A stretch of 64,000 bases of DNA from Massilia timonae CCUG 45783 (GTDB taxonomy: Bacteria; Pseudomonadota; Gammaproteobacteria; Burkholderiales; Burkholderiaceae_D). The translations under genes and the position numbers were made by a program. The stretch covers positions 398,873-462,872 of the forward strand of contig NZ_JH992922.1 in assembly GCF_000315425.1 (NCBI RefSeq), read 5' to 3'. Positions 55,141 to 64,000 of this stretch are shown piece by piece. The notes under the pieces are model-generated. The model did not search any database. It saw only the letters and a list, made by a program, of their open reading frames with translations, and was not told the origin of the DNA. Every line of letters starts with the position of its first letter. Position 1 is the first letter of the stretch.

Positions 55141-56277
55141 TCAGAAATGATCGAGCGAAAAAATGCGCCGATGCTCGCGGATCGCATAACGATCCGTCAT
55201 GCCGGCGATGTAGTCGGCGATCTTGCGCGCCTGCCTGATCGGGTCGCCCTCGACCTGGTAGTCGTTCGGCAGCAGCACCGGATCGTCCAGGAAGGCCTGG
55301 AACAGCTCGCGCACGATGCGGCTCGCCTTGACCCGCATGCGGTTGACCTGGAAGTGGCGGTACAGGTTGGCGTACAGGAAGCGCTTGAGGGCCGTGGTCT
55401 CGGCGCGCATGGTGTCCGAGAAGCGGATCAACGGCGGGCCGGCGCGCACGTCGTCGATGGTCCGCGGGTTCGCGTCCAGGATGCGCTGTCGTGAAGTCTC
55501 CACGAGGTCGGCCGTCATCGCCGTGATCATCAGGCGGATCGTCTCATACAGCGCGCGCCGTCCCGCCAGGCCAGGGTATTGCTGCTCGACCTGCCTGCGC
55601 AGGCGCGCGAACAGCTCCACCTCTTCCATCTGCTTCATGGTCAACAGGCCGGAGCGCAGGCCGTCGTCGATGTCGTGGTTGTTGTACGCGATCTCGTCGG
55701 CCAGGTTGGTCAGCTGCGCTTCCAGGCTGGGCTGGCTGCGGTCGATGAAACGCTGGCCCAGCTCGCCCAGCTGGCGCGCATTGTTGAGCGAGCAGTGCTT
55801 GAGGATGCCCTCGCGCGTCTCGAACGTGAGGTTCAGGCCGTCGAAGGCGCCGTAGTGCTCTTCGAGGTGGTCGACCACGCGCAGGCTTTGCAGGTTGTGC
55901 TCGAAGCCGCCGAAATCCTTCATGCAGTCGTTGAGCACGTCCTGGCCCACGTGGCCGAAGGGCGTGTGGCCCAGGTCGTGCGCCAGCGCGGTGGCTTCGA
56001 CCAGGTCTTCGTTCAGGCGCAGGCTGCGCGCCAGGGTGCGGCCGATCTGCGCCACTTCGATGCTGTGGGTCAGCCGGGTGCGGAACAGGTCGCCCTCGTG
56101 GTTGAGGAAGACCTGGGTCTTGTATTCCAGCCGGCGAAAGGCGGTCGAATGGATGATGCGGTCGCGGTCGCGCTGGTATTCGCTGCGCGAACCCGGGCCC
56201 GGCTCGGAGTGGCGCCGTCCGCGCGACTGCGACGAGTGCGCCGCGTAGGGGGCAAGGCCGGCGTCGAAGTCCATCAT
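55141..56277 (-). CDS. dgt: Deoxyguanosinetriphosphate triphosphohydrolase-like protein
   Basis: A 378-residue HD-domain protein. Metal ligands appear as [13 protein letters not shown] (first His, about 72) and [13 protein letters not shown] (HD, about 99-111). It hydrolyses dNTPs to nucleosides and triphosphate. It follows aroKB by 7 bases, the conserved order in betaproteobacteria. Start ATG 56277 is followed at once by a second ATG. Confidence 0.93.
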   Translation of the reverse strand: MMDFDAGLAPYAAHSSQSRGRRHSEPGPGSRSEYQRDRDRIIHSTAFRRLEYKTQVFLNHEGDLFRTRLTHSIEVAQIGRTLARSLRLNEDLVEATALAHDLGHTPFGHVGQDVLNDCMKDFGGFEHNLQSLRVVDHLEEHYGAFDGLNLTFETREGILKHCSLNNARQLGELGQRFIDRSQPSLEAQLTNLADEIAYNNHDIDDGLRSGLLTMKQMEEVELFARLRRQVEQQYPGLAGRRALYETIRLMITAMTADLVETSRQRILDANPRTIDDVRAGPPLIRFSDTMRAETTALKRFLYANLYRHFQVNRMRVKASRIVRELFQAFLDDPVLLPNDYQVEGDPIRQARKIADYIAGMTDRYAIREHRRIFSLDHF

Positions 56278-56284
56278 GCGCCTT

Positions 56285-57943
56285 TCAGCCGCTGCACGCC
56301 GCCAGGGTCGAGCGCAGGATGTCCAGCGGCGCCGTGGTGATCGACGGGCTGCCGAGCGGCTTGAGCAGGATGAAACGGATCTCCCCGCCCTCGTTCTTCT
56401 TGTCGACTTCCATCAGCTCGATCCAGCGCGCCTCGCCCAGATCCGGCGCCTCGGCCGGCAGGCCGGCGGCGCGCACCAGGGCGCGCACGCGCTCCACGGC
56501 GGCGGGCTCGATCAGGCCCAGGCGCGCCGACATGTCGGCCGCCATCACCATGCCGCAGCCGACCGCCTCGCCATGCAGCCATTCGCCGTAGCCCAGGCCG
56601 TTCTCGATCGCGTGGCCGAAGGTATGGCCGAAGTTCAGCACCGCGCGCAGGCCGCCTTCGCGTTCGTCCTTGCGCACCACCTCGGACTTGATCTCGCACG
56701 AGCGCGCGATCGCGTGGGCGATGGCTTGCGGCTCGCGGGCCATCAGTTTCCCGATATTGGCCTCGATCCAGTCGAAGAAGGTCGCGTCGAGGATGGCGCC
56801 GTGCTTGATCACCTCGGCCAGGCCGGCCGACAGCTCGCGCGGCGGCAGCGTGTCGAGCGTCGCGGTGTCGGCGATGACGGCGCGCGGCTGGTAGAAGGCG
56901 CCGATCATGTTCTTGCCCAGCGGGTGGTTGATGCCGGTCTTGCCGCCGACCGAGGAATCGACCTGGGACAGCAGGGTGGTCGGGATCTGCACGAAGGGCA
57001 CGCCGCGCATATAGCTCGAGGCGGCGAAGCCCGTCAGGTCGCCGATCACGCCGCCGCCCAGCGCCACCAGCGTGGTCTTGCGGTCGCATTTGTTCTGCAG
57101 CAGCGCGTCGTAGACGAGGTTGAGCGACTGCCAGTTCTTGTGCTCTTCGCCGTCCGGCAGCACGATCTCGACCACGTCGCGGCCCGCAGCGCGCAGGTGG
57201 CCGGCCACCTTGTCCAGGTACAGCGGCGCGACGGTGGTGTTGGTGACGATGGCCACCTTGTTGCCGCCGATGTGGCGTTCGAGCAGCGCGGCGTCGTCCA
57301 GCAGGCCGGGGCCGATCGCGATCGGATAGCTGCGTTCGCCGAGGTCGACGTTGAGGGTGATGCGGTCCTGTTCGTTCATCGATGTCCTTGCAAGCCGGCG
57401 CGCGCGAGCCATTTCCTGCGCCGCCAGCTGGTCCAATATGGTTTGTACCATCGATTGTACGTTAGGACGGCCGGTGTCGATGACCAGGTCCGCAATCTCG
57501 CGGTACAGCGGATCGCGCTGGGCCCACAGCTCTTCGAGTTTCGCGCGCGGGTCGGCCGTCTGCAGCAGCGGACGGTTCTTGTCGTGGGCGGTGCGCTGCA
57601 GGATGCTGCCGATCGAGGCGCGCAGGTAGATCACGGTGCCGCGCTCGGCCAGCAGGGCGCGGCTGTGCGGATTGAGCACGGCGCCGCCGCCGGTGGCCAG
57701 CACCAGGCCCTGCTGGCCGGAGAGGTCGCGGATCACGTCCGCTTCGCGCCGCCGGAAGCAGGCCTCGCCCTCGATCTCGAAGATCCAGGGGATGGTGGCG
57801 CCGGTGCGCGCCTCGATCTCGTGGTCGGAATCGACGAAGCGGCGATTGAGCTTGCGTGCAAGCAATCGTCCGATCGTGGTCTTCCCTGCCCCCATCAGGC
57901 CAACAAGGAAGATATTGTCGTTCTTGGGATGTGGCACTACCAA
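56285..57943 (-). CDS. aroKB: Shikimate kinase / 3-dehydroquinate synthase fusion (AroKB)
   Basis: One uninterrupted 552-residue frame. Residues 1 to about 178 are shikimate kinase with Walker A GLMGAGKT at 15-22, [10 protein letters not shown] and the LATGGGAVL loop. Residues about 189-552 are dehydroquinate synthase ([41 protein letters not shown] and the metal-site GHTFGHAIE). No stop separates them. At the join there is an internal ATG at 57379 with AAGGA 5-6 bases upstream, so a separate 364-residue AroB could also be made. The two steps are not consecutive in the shikimate pathway but the genes are usual neighbours. It lies between the Ig-like lipoprotein gene and dgt. Confidence 0.9.
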   Translation of the reverse strand: MVVPHPKNDNIFLVGLMGAGKTTIGRLLARKLNRRFVDSDHEIEARTGATIPWIFEIEGEACFRRREADVIRDLSGQQGLVLATGGGAVLNPHSRALLAERGTVIYLRASIGSILQRTAHDKNRPLLQTADPRAKLEELWAQRDPLYREIADLVIDTGRPNVQSMVQTILDQLAAQEMARARRLARTSMNEQDRITLNVDLGERSYPIAIGPGLLDDAALLERHIGGNKVAIVTNTTVAPLYLDKVAGHLRAAGRDVVEIVLPDGEEHKNWQSLNLVYDALLQNKCDRKTTLVALGGGVIGDLTGFAASSYMRGVPFVQIPTTLLSQVDSSVGGKTGINHPLGKNMIGAFYQPRAVIADTATLDTLPPRELSAGLAEVIKHGAILDATFFDWIEANIGKLMAREPQAIAHAIARSCEIKSEVVRKDEREGGLRAVLNFGHTFGHAIENGLGYGEWLHGEAVGCGMVMAADMSARLGLIEPAAVERVRALVRAAGLPAEAPDLGEARWIELMEVDKKNEGGEIRFILLKPLGSPSITTAPLDILRSTLAACSG

Positions 57944-57952
57944 ACCCGCTCT

Positions 57953-57982
57953 AATGAAAAGACGGCCAGTATAGACTGGCCG
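57953..57982 (-). terminator. Terminator between the Ig-like gene and aroKB
   Basis: On the minus strand CGGCCAGT (57982-57975) pairs with ACTGGCCG (57970-57963) around CTAT and is followed by TCTTTTC. It ends about 10 bases before the aroKB start, so it should weaken pil-operon read-through into the aro genes. Confidence 0.65.
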
Positions 57983-58000
57983 CCTGTCAATCCGCGAATT

Positions 58001-59886
58001 TTATGGACAAGTGAAGTTCAGCGAGAACGGCAGCGAACTGACGTCGCCGCGCGGCGTGGTGACGCTCACGTTGAAGGTCGCCCGGGCGCCCGCGGTGCAG
58101 GGCTTGGTCCCGGTGGCGCTCAGGGTGATCCGGTGCGACGAACCCTGCGCGCCGGTTCCGGCGGCGGCGAAGATGCTCGGCACGCGGGCCGGGCTGATGT
58201 CGACGAGGGTGGCGTTGACCAGGCCGGTGACCGCCACGGTCGACTCGGACGGCAGCGGGTTGCCGTTCAGGTCGGTCAACTGGACCACGAATACTTTCGG
58301 GTCGTTGGCGCTGGCGCTGCCCAGGTCGCCGGTCGACGGCGACGTGGCGCCGTTGACGTAGGCACGGGCCAGGGTTTCGTCGCTGAACGTGATCGTCGTC
58401 TTGACGAACTGGGTATTGCTGCCGTCGGTGGTGCTGGCGCAGATCGTCGCCACGCCCGGACGGGTGCTGTCCGGGGTCGCGTTCGGGCCGGTATTGCATG
58501 GCGTGGCCGGGGTGTTCGGCAGCGCGACGCGGGGCTCCTGGGTGCGGAACGGGACCGAGCAGCCGCCGTTGACGGTGACGCAGCCGCCCGAGCTCGAGGT
58601 GCCGATGGCGCCGATATTGGTCTGGAACACGATCGGCGTGCCATCCGCCACCGGGTTGCCGAACTGGTCGGCCAGCAGCACGTTGACGGTGGCGGCCGGG
58701 GTCGTGGTGCCGCTGTCGAACGACCAGCCGTCCACGTTGCCGCTGGTGGTCGAGATCGAGAACGCGCGCTGGGTCGGCAGGCCGGTGGTCACGACGATCG
58801 AATCCGAGGTGGTCGAGATGACGGGCGTGGTCCCTGGCAGCACGGCGTGCACGCGGAACGAGGTCGGCACGTTGCCCGAATTGACGGTGGTGATCACCTC
58901 GCCGTTCTGGTCGGTGCGGTCGGTCGTCTTGTTCAGGGTGACCAGGTTCTCGGGTTCGGCGATGAAATCAACCTGCTTGTTGGCCAGCGGACGATTGAAC
59001 AGGTCGAACACGCGGAAGCGCAGGGTCGCGGTCTCGGTGCGGTTGATGCCGCCCTGGCCGCGGATCACGATCGACTTGTCGGTCGGCAGCGCCTCGACGA
59101 ACTGCACCGACGCGGCGCCCGGCTGGGCGATCACGAGCGAACCCGTGGCCGGGGTCGCGACGCCGTCGGCGGTCACGGTGATGGTGTCGTTGTTGCCGCA
59201 ACCCTGGTCGCGGTAGACCGTCTCCGCGGTGCCGTTGCTGGTCGCGACGACGGCGGCCAGCGTGGCCTTGCCGGCGGCGACGCAGGCCGAGGTGAAGTTG
59301 ACGTTGACCTGGCCGGTGTACCTGGCGCCGTTGGCCAGCAGGTCGACCTCGATCTTGCTCGAGTCGTAGGCATTGATGCTGCCCGGCTCCAGGCGCAGCG
59401 CGCTGAAGGTCAGCGCGGTGGCGTTGACCGCGTAGTTGGCGTGTTGGTGACGGCGGTGCCGGCCACGGTGACGCTGGCCGTGACGGTGCCGGCGCCGCCG
59501 GCCGCCAGGCTGGCCACGCGCATGGTGATGCTGGCGGTGCCGCTGGCGTCGGTCAGGGCGGTGCCGGCGCCCGGCGCGAACACGGCCAGGTCGTCGGCGG
59601 TGGTGAAGGTGACCAGCGCATTCGGCACCGGCTGCTTGTTGGCGTCGAGCACCAGGGCGCGCACCGTCAGCGGGGTGGCGCCGGAGAGCGAGGTGCTGGC
59701 GCTGCCCGTGGCATTGACCAGGCTGACGCCGACGGTCGGCGCGGCAGGCGTGACCGGCGTGCTGCCGGTGCCGCTGCCGCCGCTGCCGCTAGGTGTGCCC
59801 GGGTTGCCGCCGCCGCCGCCGCAGGCGGACAGGGTCGCGGCCAGGAGCAGCGCCAGGCTGCCGTACTTGATGTGCTGGTTTTTCAT
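58001..59886 (-). pseudogene. Ig-like (Big_1/invasin-type) lipoprotein gene with a frameshift
   Basis: The first frame starts at ATG 59886 with a lipoprotein signal (LAATLSACGGGGG, Cys22), a Gly/Ser linker and a Big_1-like domain (VLDANKQPVPNALVTF), and stops at 59410. From about 59440 to 58001 the next frame continues without break: NYAVNATALTFSALRLEPGS, ITVTADGVATPATGSLV, then at least two more Ig-like repeats (VFDLFNRPLANKQVDF, LLADQFGNPVADGTPIVF) to LNFTCP. A single missing base near 59440 (GGC for an expected GGCC on the plus strand) would join them into about 628 residues. So this is a recent pseudogene, a phase-variable gene or a sequencing error. It sits between pilQ and aroKB. Confidence 0.75.
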
Positions 59887-59921
59887 ATTATTATCGGTTG
59901 GGGGAAGAAATTAAGGTCGGT

Positions 59922-62120
59922 TCAGCGCGTGCCCGCCACGTTCTCGTTCACGATCTTCGGGGTGATGAAGACCAGCAGCTCGGTCTTGCTGTGCTCGACG
60001 CCGCTGGTCTTGAACAGGTAGCCCAGCAGCGGGACGTCGCCCAGCAGCGGCACCTTGGTCACGTTGTTGCGCTCGGTCTGCTGGTAGATCCCGCCCAGCA
60101 CCACCGTGCCGCCGTTCTCGACCATCACCTTGGTCTTGACGTGCTGGGTGTTGATCGCGAAGCCGGCGCGCGTCTCTTCACCCTTCGAATCCTTGTTGAC
60201 GTCCACTTCCAGCACCACGTTGCCGTCCGGCGTGATCTGCGGCGTCACTTCCAGGCGCAGGTTGGCCTTCTTGAACGAGATCGAGGTGGCGCCGCTGCTG
60301 GTCGCCTGCTCGTAGGGCAGCTCGACGCCCTGCTCGATCACGGCGACCTGCTTGTCCTCGGTGACCACGCGCGGGCTCGAGATGATCTTGCCCTTGCCGT
60401 CGGCTTCCAGCGCCGACAGTTCCAGGTTCAGGAAGCGGTTGGCGGCCGACGAGAACAGCGAAAACGCCAGCGTCGAGGCCGGGACGCCGCCGATGCCGGC
60501 CGCCGGCAGGTTGACCATGGTGGTGTTGTCGATGCTGGTGGTCGCCGGGGTCTGGCCCGTGACCTGGCCCACGCCGGCCAGGTTGCCGCCGATGGCGACG
60601 CGCTCGTTGCCGCTGATCTGCCAGCCGGAGTCGCCGCCGCGCTGGGTGCGCAGGTCGTTGAAGCCGAGCTTGGCGCCGAGGTTGCGCGAGAAGCCGTCGT
60701 TGGCCTCGACCAGGCGCGCCTCGATCAGCACCTGCTTGGAGGCGATGTCGGTCTTCTGGATCAGCTTGCGGATGTCCTCGATCCTGGCGGCGATGTCGGT
60801 CACGAACAGCTGGTTGGTGCGCGGATCGATGATCGCGCTGCCGCGCCGCGACAGCACGCGGTTGCGCCCGCCCGCATCGCTGCTCGCGGTGGCGCCGCCG
60901 GCGTCCAGGCCGAACACGTTGCGGAACGATTCCGCCTTCTGGTAATTGAGCTGGAAGATCTCGGAGCGCAGCGGCTCGAGTTCGGCGATCTGGGCGCGCT
61001 GCTCGAGCTCGAGCTTTTCCTTGGTCAGCAGTTCTTCCTTCGGCGCGATCCACACCACGTTGCCGTTCTTGCGCTGGTCCAGGCCCTTGGCGGTCAGGAT
61101 CACGTCCAGCGCCTGGTCCCACGGCACGTCCTTCAGGCGCAGGGTCAGCGAACCGGTGACCGAGTCGCTGGCGATGATGTTCAGGCCCGAGATGTCGGCC
61201 ACCGCCTGCAGCGCGGCGCGCACCTCGACGTCCTGGAAGTCGAACGACAGCTTCTCGCCGCGATAACCCTGCGGGTTGTCGCGCGAGCCCGGGCTGCTGC
61301 GATTCGGGTCGCTTTCCACCTTGCGCACCTCGACCACGAGCTGGGTGTCGCTCTGGAATACCGACTGTTCCCAGTCGCCTTGCGCCTCCACCGTCATGCG
61401 CACATTGTCGCCCTGGGCCAGGGTCGAGACGCGGGTGACCGGCGTGCCGAAATCGGTCACGTCCAGGCGCCGGCGCAGCGACTCCGGCAGGCGCGCATTG
61501 AGGAAGTCGACGGTCACGCCGCCGGCGGTCTGGCGCACGTCGACCGCCACCTGGTTGGCGGGCAGGTCGACCACGACCCGGCCGGCGCCATTGGCGCCGC
61601 GGCGAAAGTCGAGGTCGCGCAATTGAGGGCGCGTCGCGGGAAGCGACGCTCGCGCCGCCGCAGCGGCCGGCATGCCGCTGGCGTCGAGCGCGCGCGCCAC
61701 GCCGCCCGAGCCTTCCACGGTCACGATCACCGACTTGCCGTCGATGGTGGTGGCGTAGTTCAGGGCGCGCGCCAGGTTCAGCACCAGGCGGGTGCGCTCG
61801 CCGGCCTGCACCACGTTCAGGCTGCGCACGTCGCCCAGGTTCAGCTCGTGCACCGTCTTGCCGGTGGCGTTGGCGGTGGCGCCGAAATCGAGCGCAATGC
61901 GGGACGGGTTGGTGATCGCGAAGCCGATCGGCGCACGCGCCGGGACCTCGCGCATGGTCACGTTGATGACCACGTTGCTGCCCTGCTGGTTGGCCGTGAT
62001 CGACTCGATCGCATTGCCCTGGGCCAGGGCGGCGCTGGCGCACATCATGAGCATGAGTGCGGCCGCGGCGCGCGCCAGCCAGGCCGGCGGGGCGAAGCGA
62101 ATCTTGACGTTGAAGGTCAT
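59922..62120 (-). CDS. pilQ: Type IV pilus secretin PilQ
   Basis: A 732-residue outer-membrane secretin. Signal peptide at about 1-34 (ending ASAALAQG); two AMIN peptidoglycan-binding domains (about 38-150 and 165-265); STN/secretin N-domains (about 300-450, VRAALQAVADISGLNIIASDSVTG); and the secretin core (about 480-725; VLSRRGSAIIDPRTNQLFVTD, VEVTPQITPDGNVVLEVDV-type region, GGTVVLGGIYQQTE). It forms the pilus exit pore. pilP lies 12 bases upstream. Confidence 0.96.
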   Translation of the reverse strand: MTFNVKIRFAPPAWLARAAAALMLMMCASAALAQGNAIESITANQQGSNVVINVTMREVPARAPIGFAITNPSRIALDFGATANATGKTVHELNLGDVRSLNVVQAGERTRLVLNLARALNYATTIDGKSVIVTVEGSGGVARALDASGMPAAAAARASLPATRPQLRDLDFRRGANGAGRVVVDLPANQVAVDVRQTAGGVTVDFLNARLPESLRRRLDVTDFGTPVTRVSTLAQGDNVRMTVEAQGDWEQSVFQSDTQLVVEVRKVESDPNRSSPGSRDNPQGYRGEKLSFDFQDVEVRAALQAVADISGLNIIASDSVTGSLTLRLKDVPWDQALDVILTAKGLDQRKNGNVVWIAPKEELLTKEKLELEQRAQIAELEPLRSEIFQLNYQKAESFRNVFGLDAGGATASSDAGGRNRVLSRRGSAIIDPRTNQLFVTDIAARIEDIRKLIQKTDIASKQVLIEARLVEANDGFSRNLGAKLGFNDLRTQRGGDSGWQISGNERVAIGGNLAGVGQVTGQTPATTSIDNTTMVNLPAAGIGGVPASTLAFSLFSSAANRFLNLELSALEADGKGKIISSPRVVTEDKQVAVIEQGVELPYEQATSSGATSISFKKANLRLEVTPQITPDGNVVLEVDVNKDSKGEETRAGFAINTQHVKTKVMVENGGTVVLGGIYQQTERNNVTKVPLLGDVPLLGYLFKTSGVEHSKTELLVFITPKIVNENVAGTR

Positions 62121-62132
62121 CTACTGCTCTCC

Positions 62133-62681
62133 TTATTTGGCTGCGCGGCTCTGCAGCTCGATGTGGGCCATCCGCTCCACCCAGTCGCCAGTGGCGTCCT
62201 GTACCGATTCCCTGATCTCGACGGCGCCCTCGCTCACACGCGTGATGCGCCCGTAGTTCTGTCCAATCCGCTGGCCGCTGCGCACCCGGTACAGCGAACG
62301 CTCGACCTGCAGCAGCGCGTAGTTCACGCCGCCCTTCTGGATCGTGCCCACCATCCGCATCGTGTCGAGCGGGAAGGTCTCCAGCAATTCCTTCGGCCGC
62401 TCGAGATCGGGCTGGTTGGCATTGGCGCCGGCCTGCGCCATGCGCGCCATCTCGCCCAGCAGCTTGGTGGGATCGAAGGGGTCGAGCGCCGCGCGCGGAT
62501 CGTAGCCATAGGGTTCGAAGGTCTTCGGCTCCGGCAGCGGCTTGACCTTGGGCACGGTCTGCTTTTCCACCCCCTTCATCCAGGCCCGGGTCTCGCCCAC
62601 GCCGCCGTCGCCGCAGGCGGCCAGCAGGCTGCCGGCCAGCAGCAGCGCGCCCATGCGCCCCATCGCTCGTGCGCGCATCAT
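62133..62681 (-). CDS. pilP: Type IV pilus inner-membrane lipoprotein PilP
   Basis: A 182-residue lipoprotein; the signal ends LLAAC with Cys23. The PilP domain includes LERPKELLETFPLDTMRMVGTI and GGVNYALLQVERSLYRVRSGQRIGQNYGRI. It links PilNO to the secretin. ATG 62681 (MM start) overlaps the pilO stop by 4 bases; the frame runs further upstream only as overlap with pilO. Confidence 0.94.
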   Translation of the reverse strand: MMRARAMGRMGALLLAGSLLAACGDGGVGETRAWMKGVEKQTVPKVKPLPEPKTFEPYGYDPRAALDPFDPTKLLGEMARMAQAGANANQPDLERPKELLETFPLDTMRMVGTIQKGGVNYALLQVERSLYRVRSGQRIGQNYGRITRVSEGAVEIRESVQDATGDWVERMAHIELQSRAAK

Positions 62682-63373
62682 TTCTTGCCCCCGGTCTTGG
62701 CCTTGCCCTTGCCCTTCTTGCCCTTCTTCTTCTCGGCCGCGCGCGCGGCGCGCTGGGCCGCCAGCTCTTCCTGGTCGAGGTAGCGGAAGGTCTTGGCCAC
62801 CGCCTGCAGCCCCAGGCTGCCGTCCTTGCCGGCCAGCAGGGTCAGGTTGTTCAGCGTGACGATGCGCGGCAGGTTGGCCATGTCGGCGGCGAACGCGCCC
62901 ATGTCGTGGTAGCGGCCGCTCACCTTGATATCGATCGGCAGCTCGGCGTAGTAGTCGCGCACCACTTCCTGGCCCGGCTTGAACAGCTCGAACTGCAGGC
63001 CGCGGCCCACGCCCGACTGGTTGATGTCGGACAGCAGCGAATACATTTCGGACTTGCTCGGCAACTGCTTCTCCAGGCGCACCACGTATTGGTCGACCTG
63101 CGCCTTCTGCGCCTTGAGCGCTTCCAGGTTGATCGCCTGCGCCATCTTGGTCTTGTACTCCTCGCGCAGCTTCTGCTCGTCGCGCGCGCCGCGTTCCTGG
63201 GCCGCGAACTGGTCGCTCCAGTAGAAGTAGTAGCCCAGGCCGACGACCGCCGCCATCACGCCGGCGGCGCACAGCAGGCGCGGCGCCAGCGGCCACTGGC
63301 CGGGCGGACGGCCCTGCAGGTCCTGGAACTGCGCCGCCAGCCGGGCGCCGAGTTCTTTGATGTCGATGTTCAT
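62678..63373 (-). CDS. pilO: Type IV pilus alignment protein PilO
   Basis: A 231-residue inner-membrane protein: cytoplasmic start, one TM helix at about 35-52, a coiled coil (about 60-100) and a ferredoxin-like periplasmic domain (FELFKPGQEVVRDYYAELPIDIK). It ends with a Lys/Gly-rich tail (KKKGKKGKGKAKTGGKK), longer than in many homologues. It overlaps pilN (ATGA, 63370-63373) and pilP. Confidence 0.94.
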   Translation of the reverse strand: MNIDIKELGARLAAQFQDLQGRPPGQWPLAPRLLCAAGVMAAVVGLGYYFYWSDQFAAQERGARDEQKLREEYKTKMAQAINLEALKAQKAQVDQYVVRLEKQLPSKSEMYSLLSDINQSGVGRGLQFELFKPGQEVVRDYYAELPIDIKVSGRYHDMGAFAADMANLPRIVTLNNLTLLAGKDGSLGLQAVAKTFRYLDQEELAAQRAARAAEKKKGKKGKGKAKTGGKK

Positions 63374-64000
63374 GACTTCTCCGCCACGCGCTTGCCCCCG
63401 GCCGGCTTGTCGCCGTGCGCGGCCTCGTCGCCCTCGTCGCTCAGGCGCGCGCGCTTGATCGACACGCCGAGCGTGAACTCGACCACCTTGCGGGTGGCCT
63501 TGCCCTGGGCCAGGCTGACGGCGCGGACCTCGGTCAGGTCCGGGTTCTGCAGCCACGGCGAGCCGCTCGACAGGTTGCGCAGCAGCTCGGCCACCCTTTC
63601 CTGCGACTGGGCGTTGCCGGTCAGGATCACGCGCTGGCCGCTCTGCTTGACCGATTTCAGGTGCACGCCTTCCGGCGTCTGGCGCACCAGCTCGTCGAGC
63701 AGGTGGACCGGCTGGTTGCGGTCGCCCTGCAAGTCTTCGACCGCCTGCTGGCGCGCCTGCAGCGCGGCGATTTCTTCCTTCAGGTTGGTGATCTCGCCGA
63801 TCTTCTTGTCCAGCTCCGCGCTGGCTTTTTTCAGGACCTCGTTGCGCTGGTTCTGGACCGAGATCTGGCTCGCGTTATAGGCGCCGACCAGCATCACCAC
63901 GATGGCGCCCAGCACGCCGCCCAGCGCCATCAGGGCGACGAAGGCGGCCTGCTTCTGCTTGCGCCTGGCTTCGCGGTGGGGCAGCAGGTTAATCCGGATC
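63370..64000 (-). CDS. pilN: Type IV pilus assembly protein PilN, 5' end at the window edge
   Basis: The frame runs off the right edge. The last visible codons upstream read IRINLLPHREARRKQKQAAF, the standard start of PilN just after its Met; the base at 64000 (G on the minus strand) would be the third base of ATG, so only two bases are missing. The visible part has a TM helix (about 22-42), a coiled coil (about 50-90) and the PilN domain. C-terminal extension is charged (EGDEAAHGDKPAGGKR). It pairs with PilO in the alignment subcomplex. Confidence 0.94.
   Translation of the reverse strand, partial: IRINLLPHREARRKQKQAAFVALMALGGVLGAIVVMLVGAYNASQISVQNQRNEVLKKASAELDKKIGEITNLKEEIAALQARQQAVEDLQGDRNQPVHLLDELVRQTPEGVHLKSVKQSGQRVILTGNAQSQERVAELLRNLSSGSPWLQNPDLTEVRAVSLAQGKATRKVVEFTLGVSIKRARLSDEGDEAAHGDKPAGGKRVAEKS

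Noticed and set aside
56276..59914. 1212-codon plus-strand open frame opposite aroKB and the Ig-like gene
   Set aside because: It crosses several minus-strand genes and a terminator; its translation is repetitive and low-complexity, as expected of antisense high-GC DNA.
59898..62783. 961-codon plus-strand open frame opposite pilQ and pilP
   Set aside because: pilQ and pilP on the minus strand are unequivocal; the plus frame has no domain.

Overview
The window is high-GC, densely coded bacterial DNA. Gene content and order (lptC-lptA-lptB-rpoN-hpf, ptsN-hprK-rapZ, lolB-ispE-tRNA-Gln-prs-rplY-pth, pilN-pilO-pilP-pilQ-aroKB-dgt) point to a betaproteobacterium of the Burkholderiales, most likely Oxalobacteraceae close to Massilia/Telluria. 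That is an inference from gene order and protein character; no search was run. Most of the window is core chromosome with three accessory segments.

Layout. (1) 1-3560: the 3' part of a secretion operon resembling the Pseudomonas functional-amyloid (Fap) system: the end of a glycine-rich exported protein, two small Sec-exported proteins carrying double-glycine motifs, a periplasmic C39 peptidase (FapD-like) and a coiled-coil/beta-barrel outer-membrane channel (FapF-like). (2) 3755-3961: a cold-shock protein. (3) 4121-10757: an orphan type VI secretion module, VgrG, Tle3-like lipase effector, Tla3/DUF2875-like adaptor and PAAR tip, with no T6SS core genes and no recognisable Tli3 immunity gene. 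(4) 10764-20020: metabolic genes (DUF971, HIT, a very large FAD/Fe-S dehydrogenase, flavin reductase, DUF1272, YqaA, ilvA, queF). (5) 20387-22820: the nitrogen-PTS/kinase set ptsN-hprK-rapZ. (6) 22836-25362: a small membrane protein, a DUF5694 protein and a 3-hydroxyisobutyryl-CoA hydrolase. (7) 25486-30960, minus strand: hpf, rpoN, lptB, lptA, lptC, kdsC, kdsD, i.e. LPS transport and Kdo synthesis joined to sigma-54. (8) 31093-42839: CPA2 antiporter, diguanylate cyclase, MOSC protein, UPF1-like helicase, ychF, patatin, DUF3857 transglutaminase. (9) 42862-49084, minus: pth, rplY, prs, tRNA-Gln(UUG), ispE, lolB and a TPR lipoprotein. (10) 49193-53088, plus: mutM, a dynamin-like GTPase, mutY. 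(11) 53090-55105: a lower-GC AbiE-like two-gene toxin-antitoxin candidate with a nested inverted-repeat operator. (12) 55141-64000, minus: dgt, an in-frame aroK-aroB fusion, a frameshifted Ig-like lipoprotein, and pilQ, pilP, pilO, pilN of the type IV pilus alignment/secretin complex; pilN runs off the window.

The most interesting material is (a) the periplasmic C39 peptidase next to two Sec-exported proteins that each carry an ELxx(L/M)RGG motif, which suggests double-glycine processing after Sec export, and (b) the AbiE-like pair whose antitoxin-position protein carries a PD-(D/E)xK-like N-terminal domain. No CRISPR array, insertion sequence, integrase or rRNA was seen.
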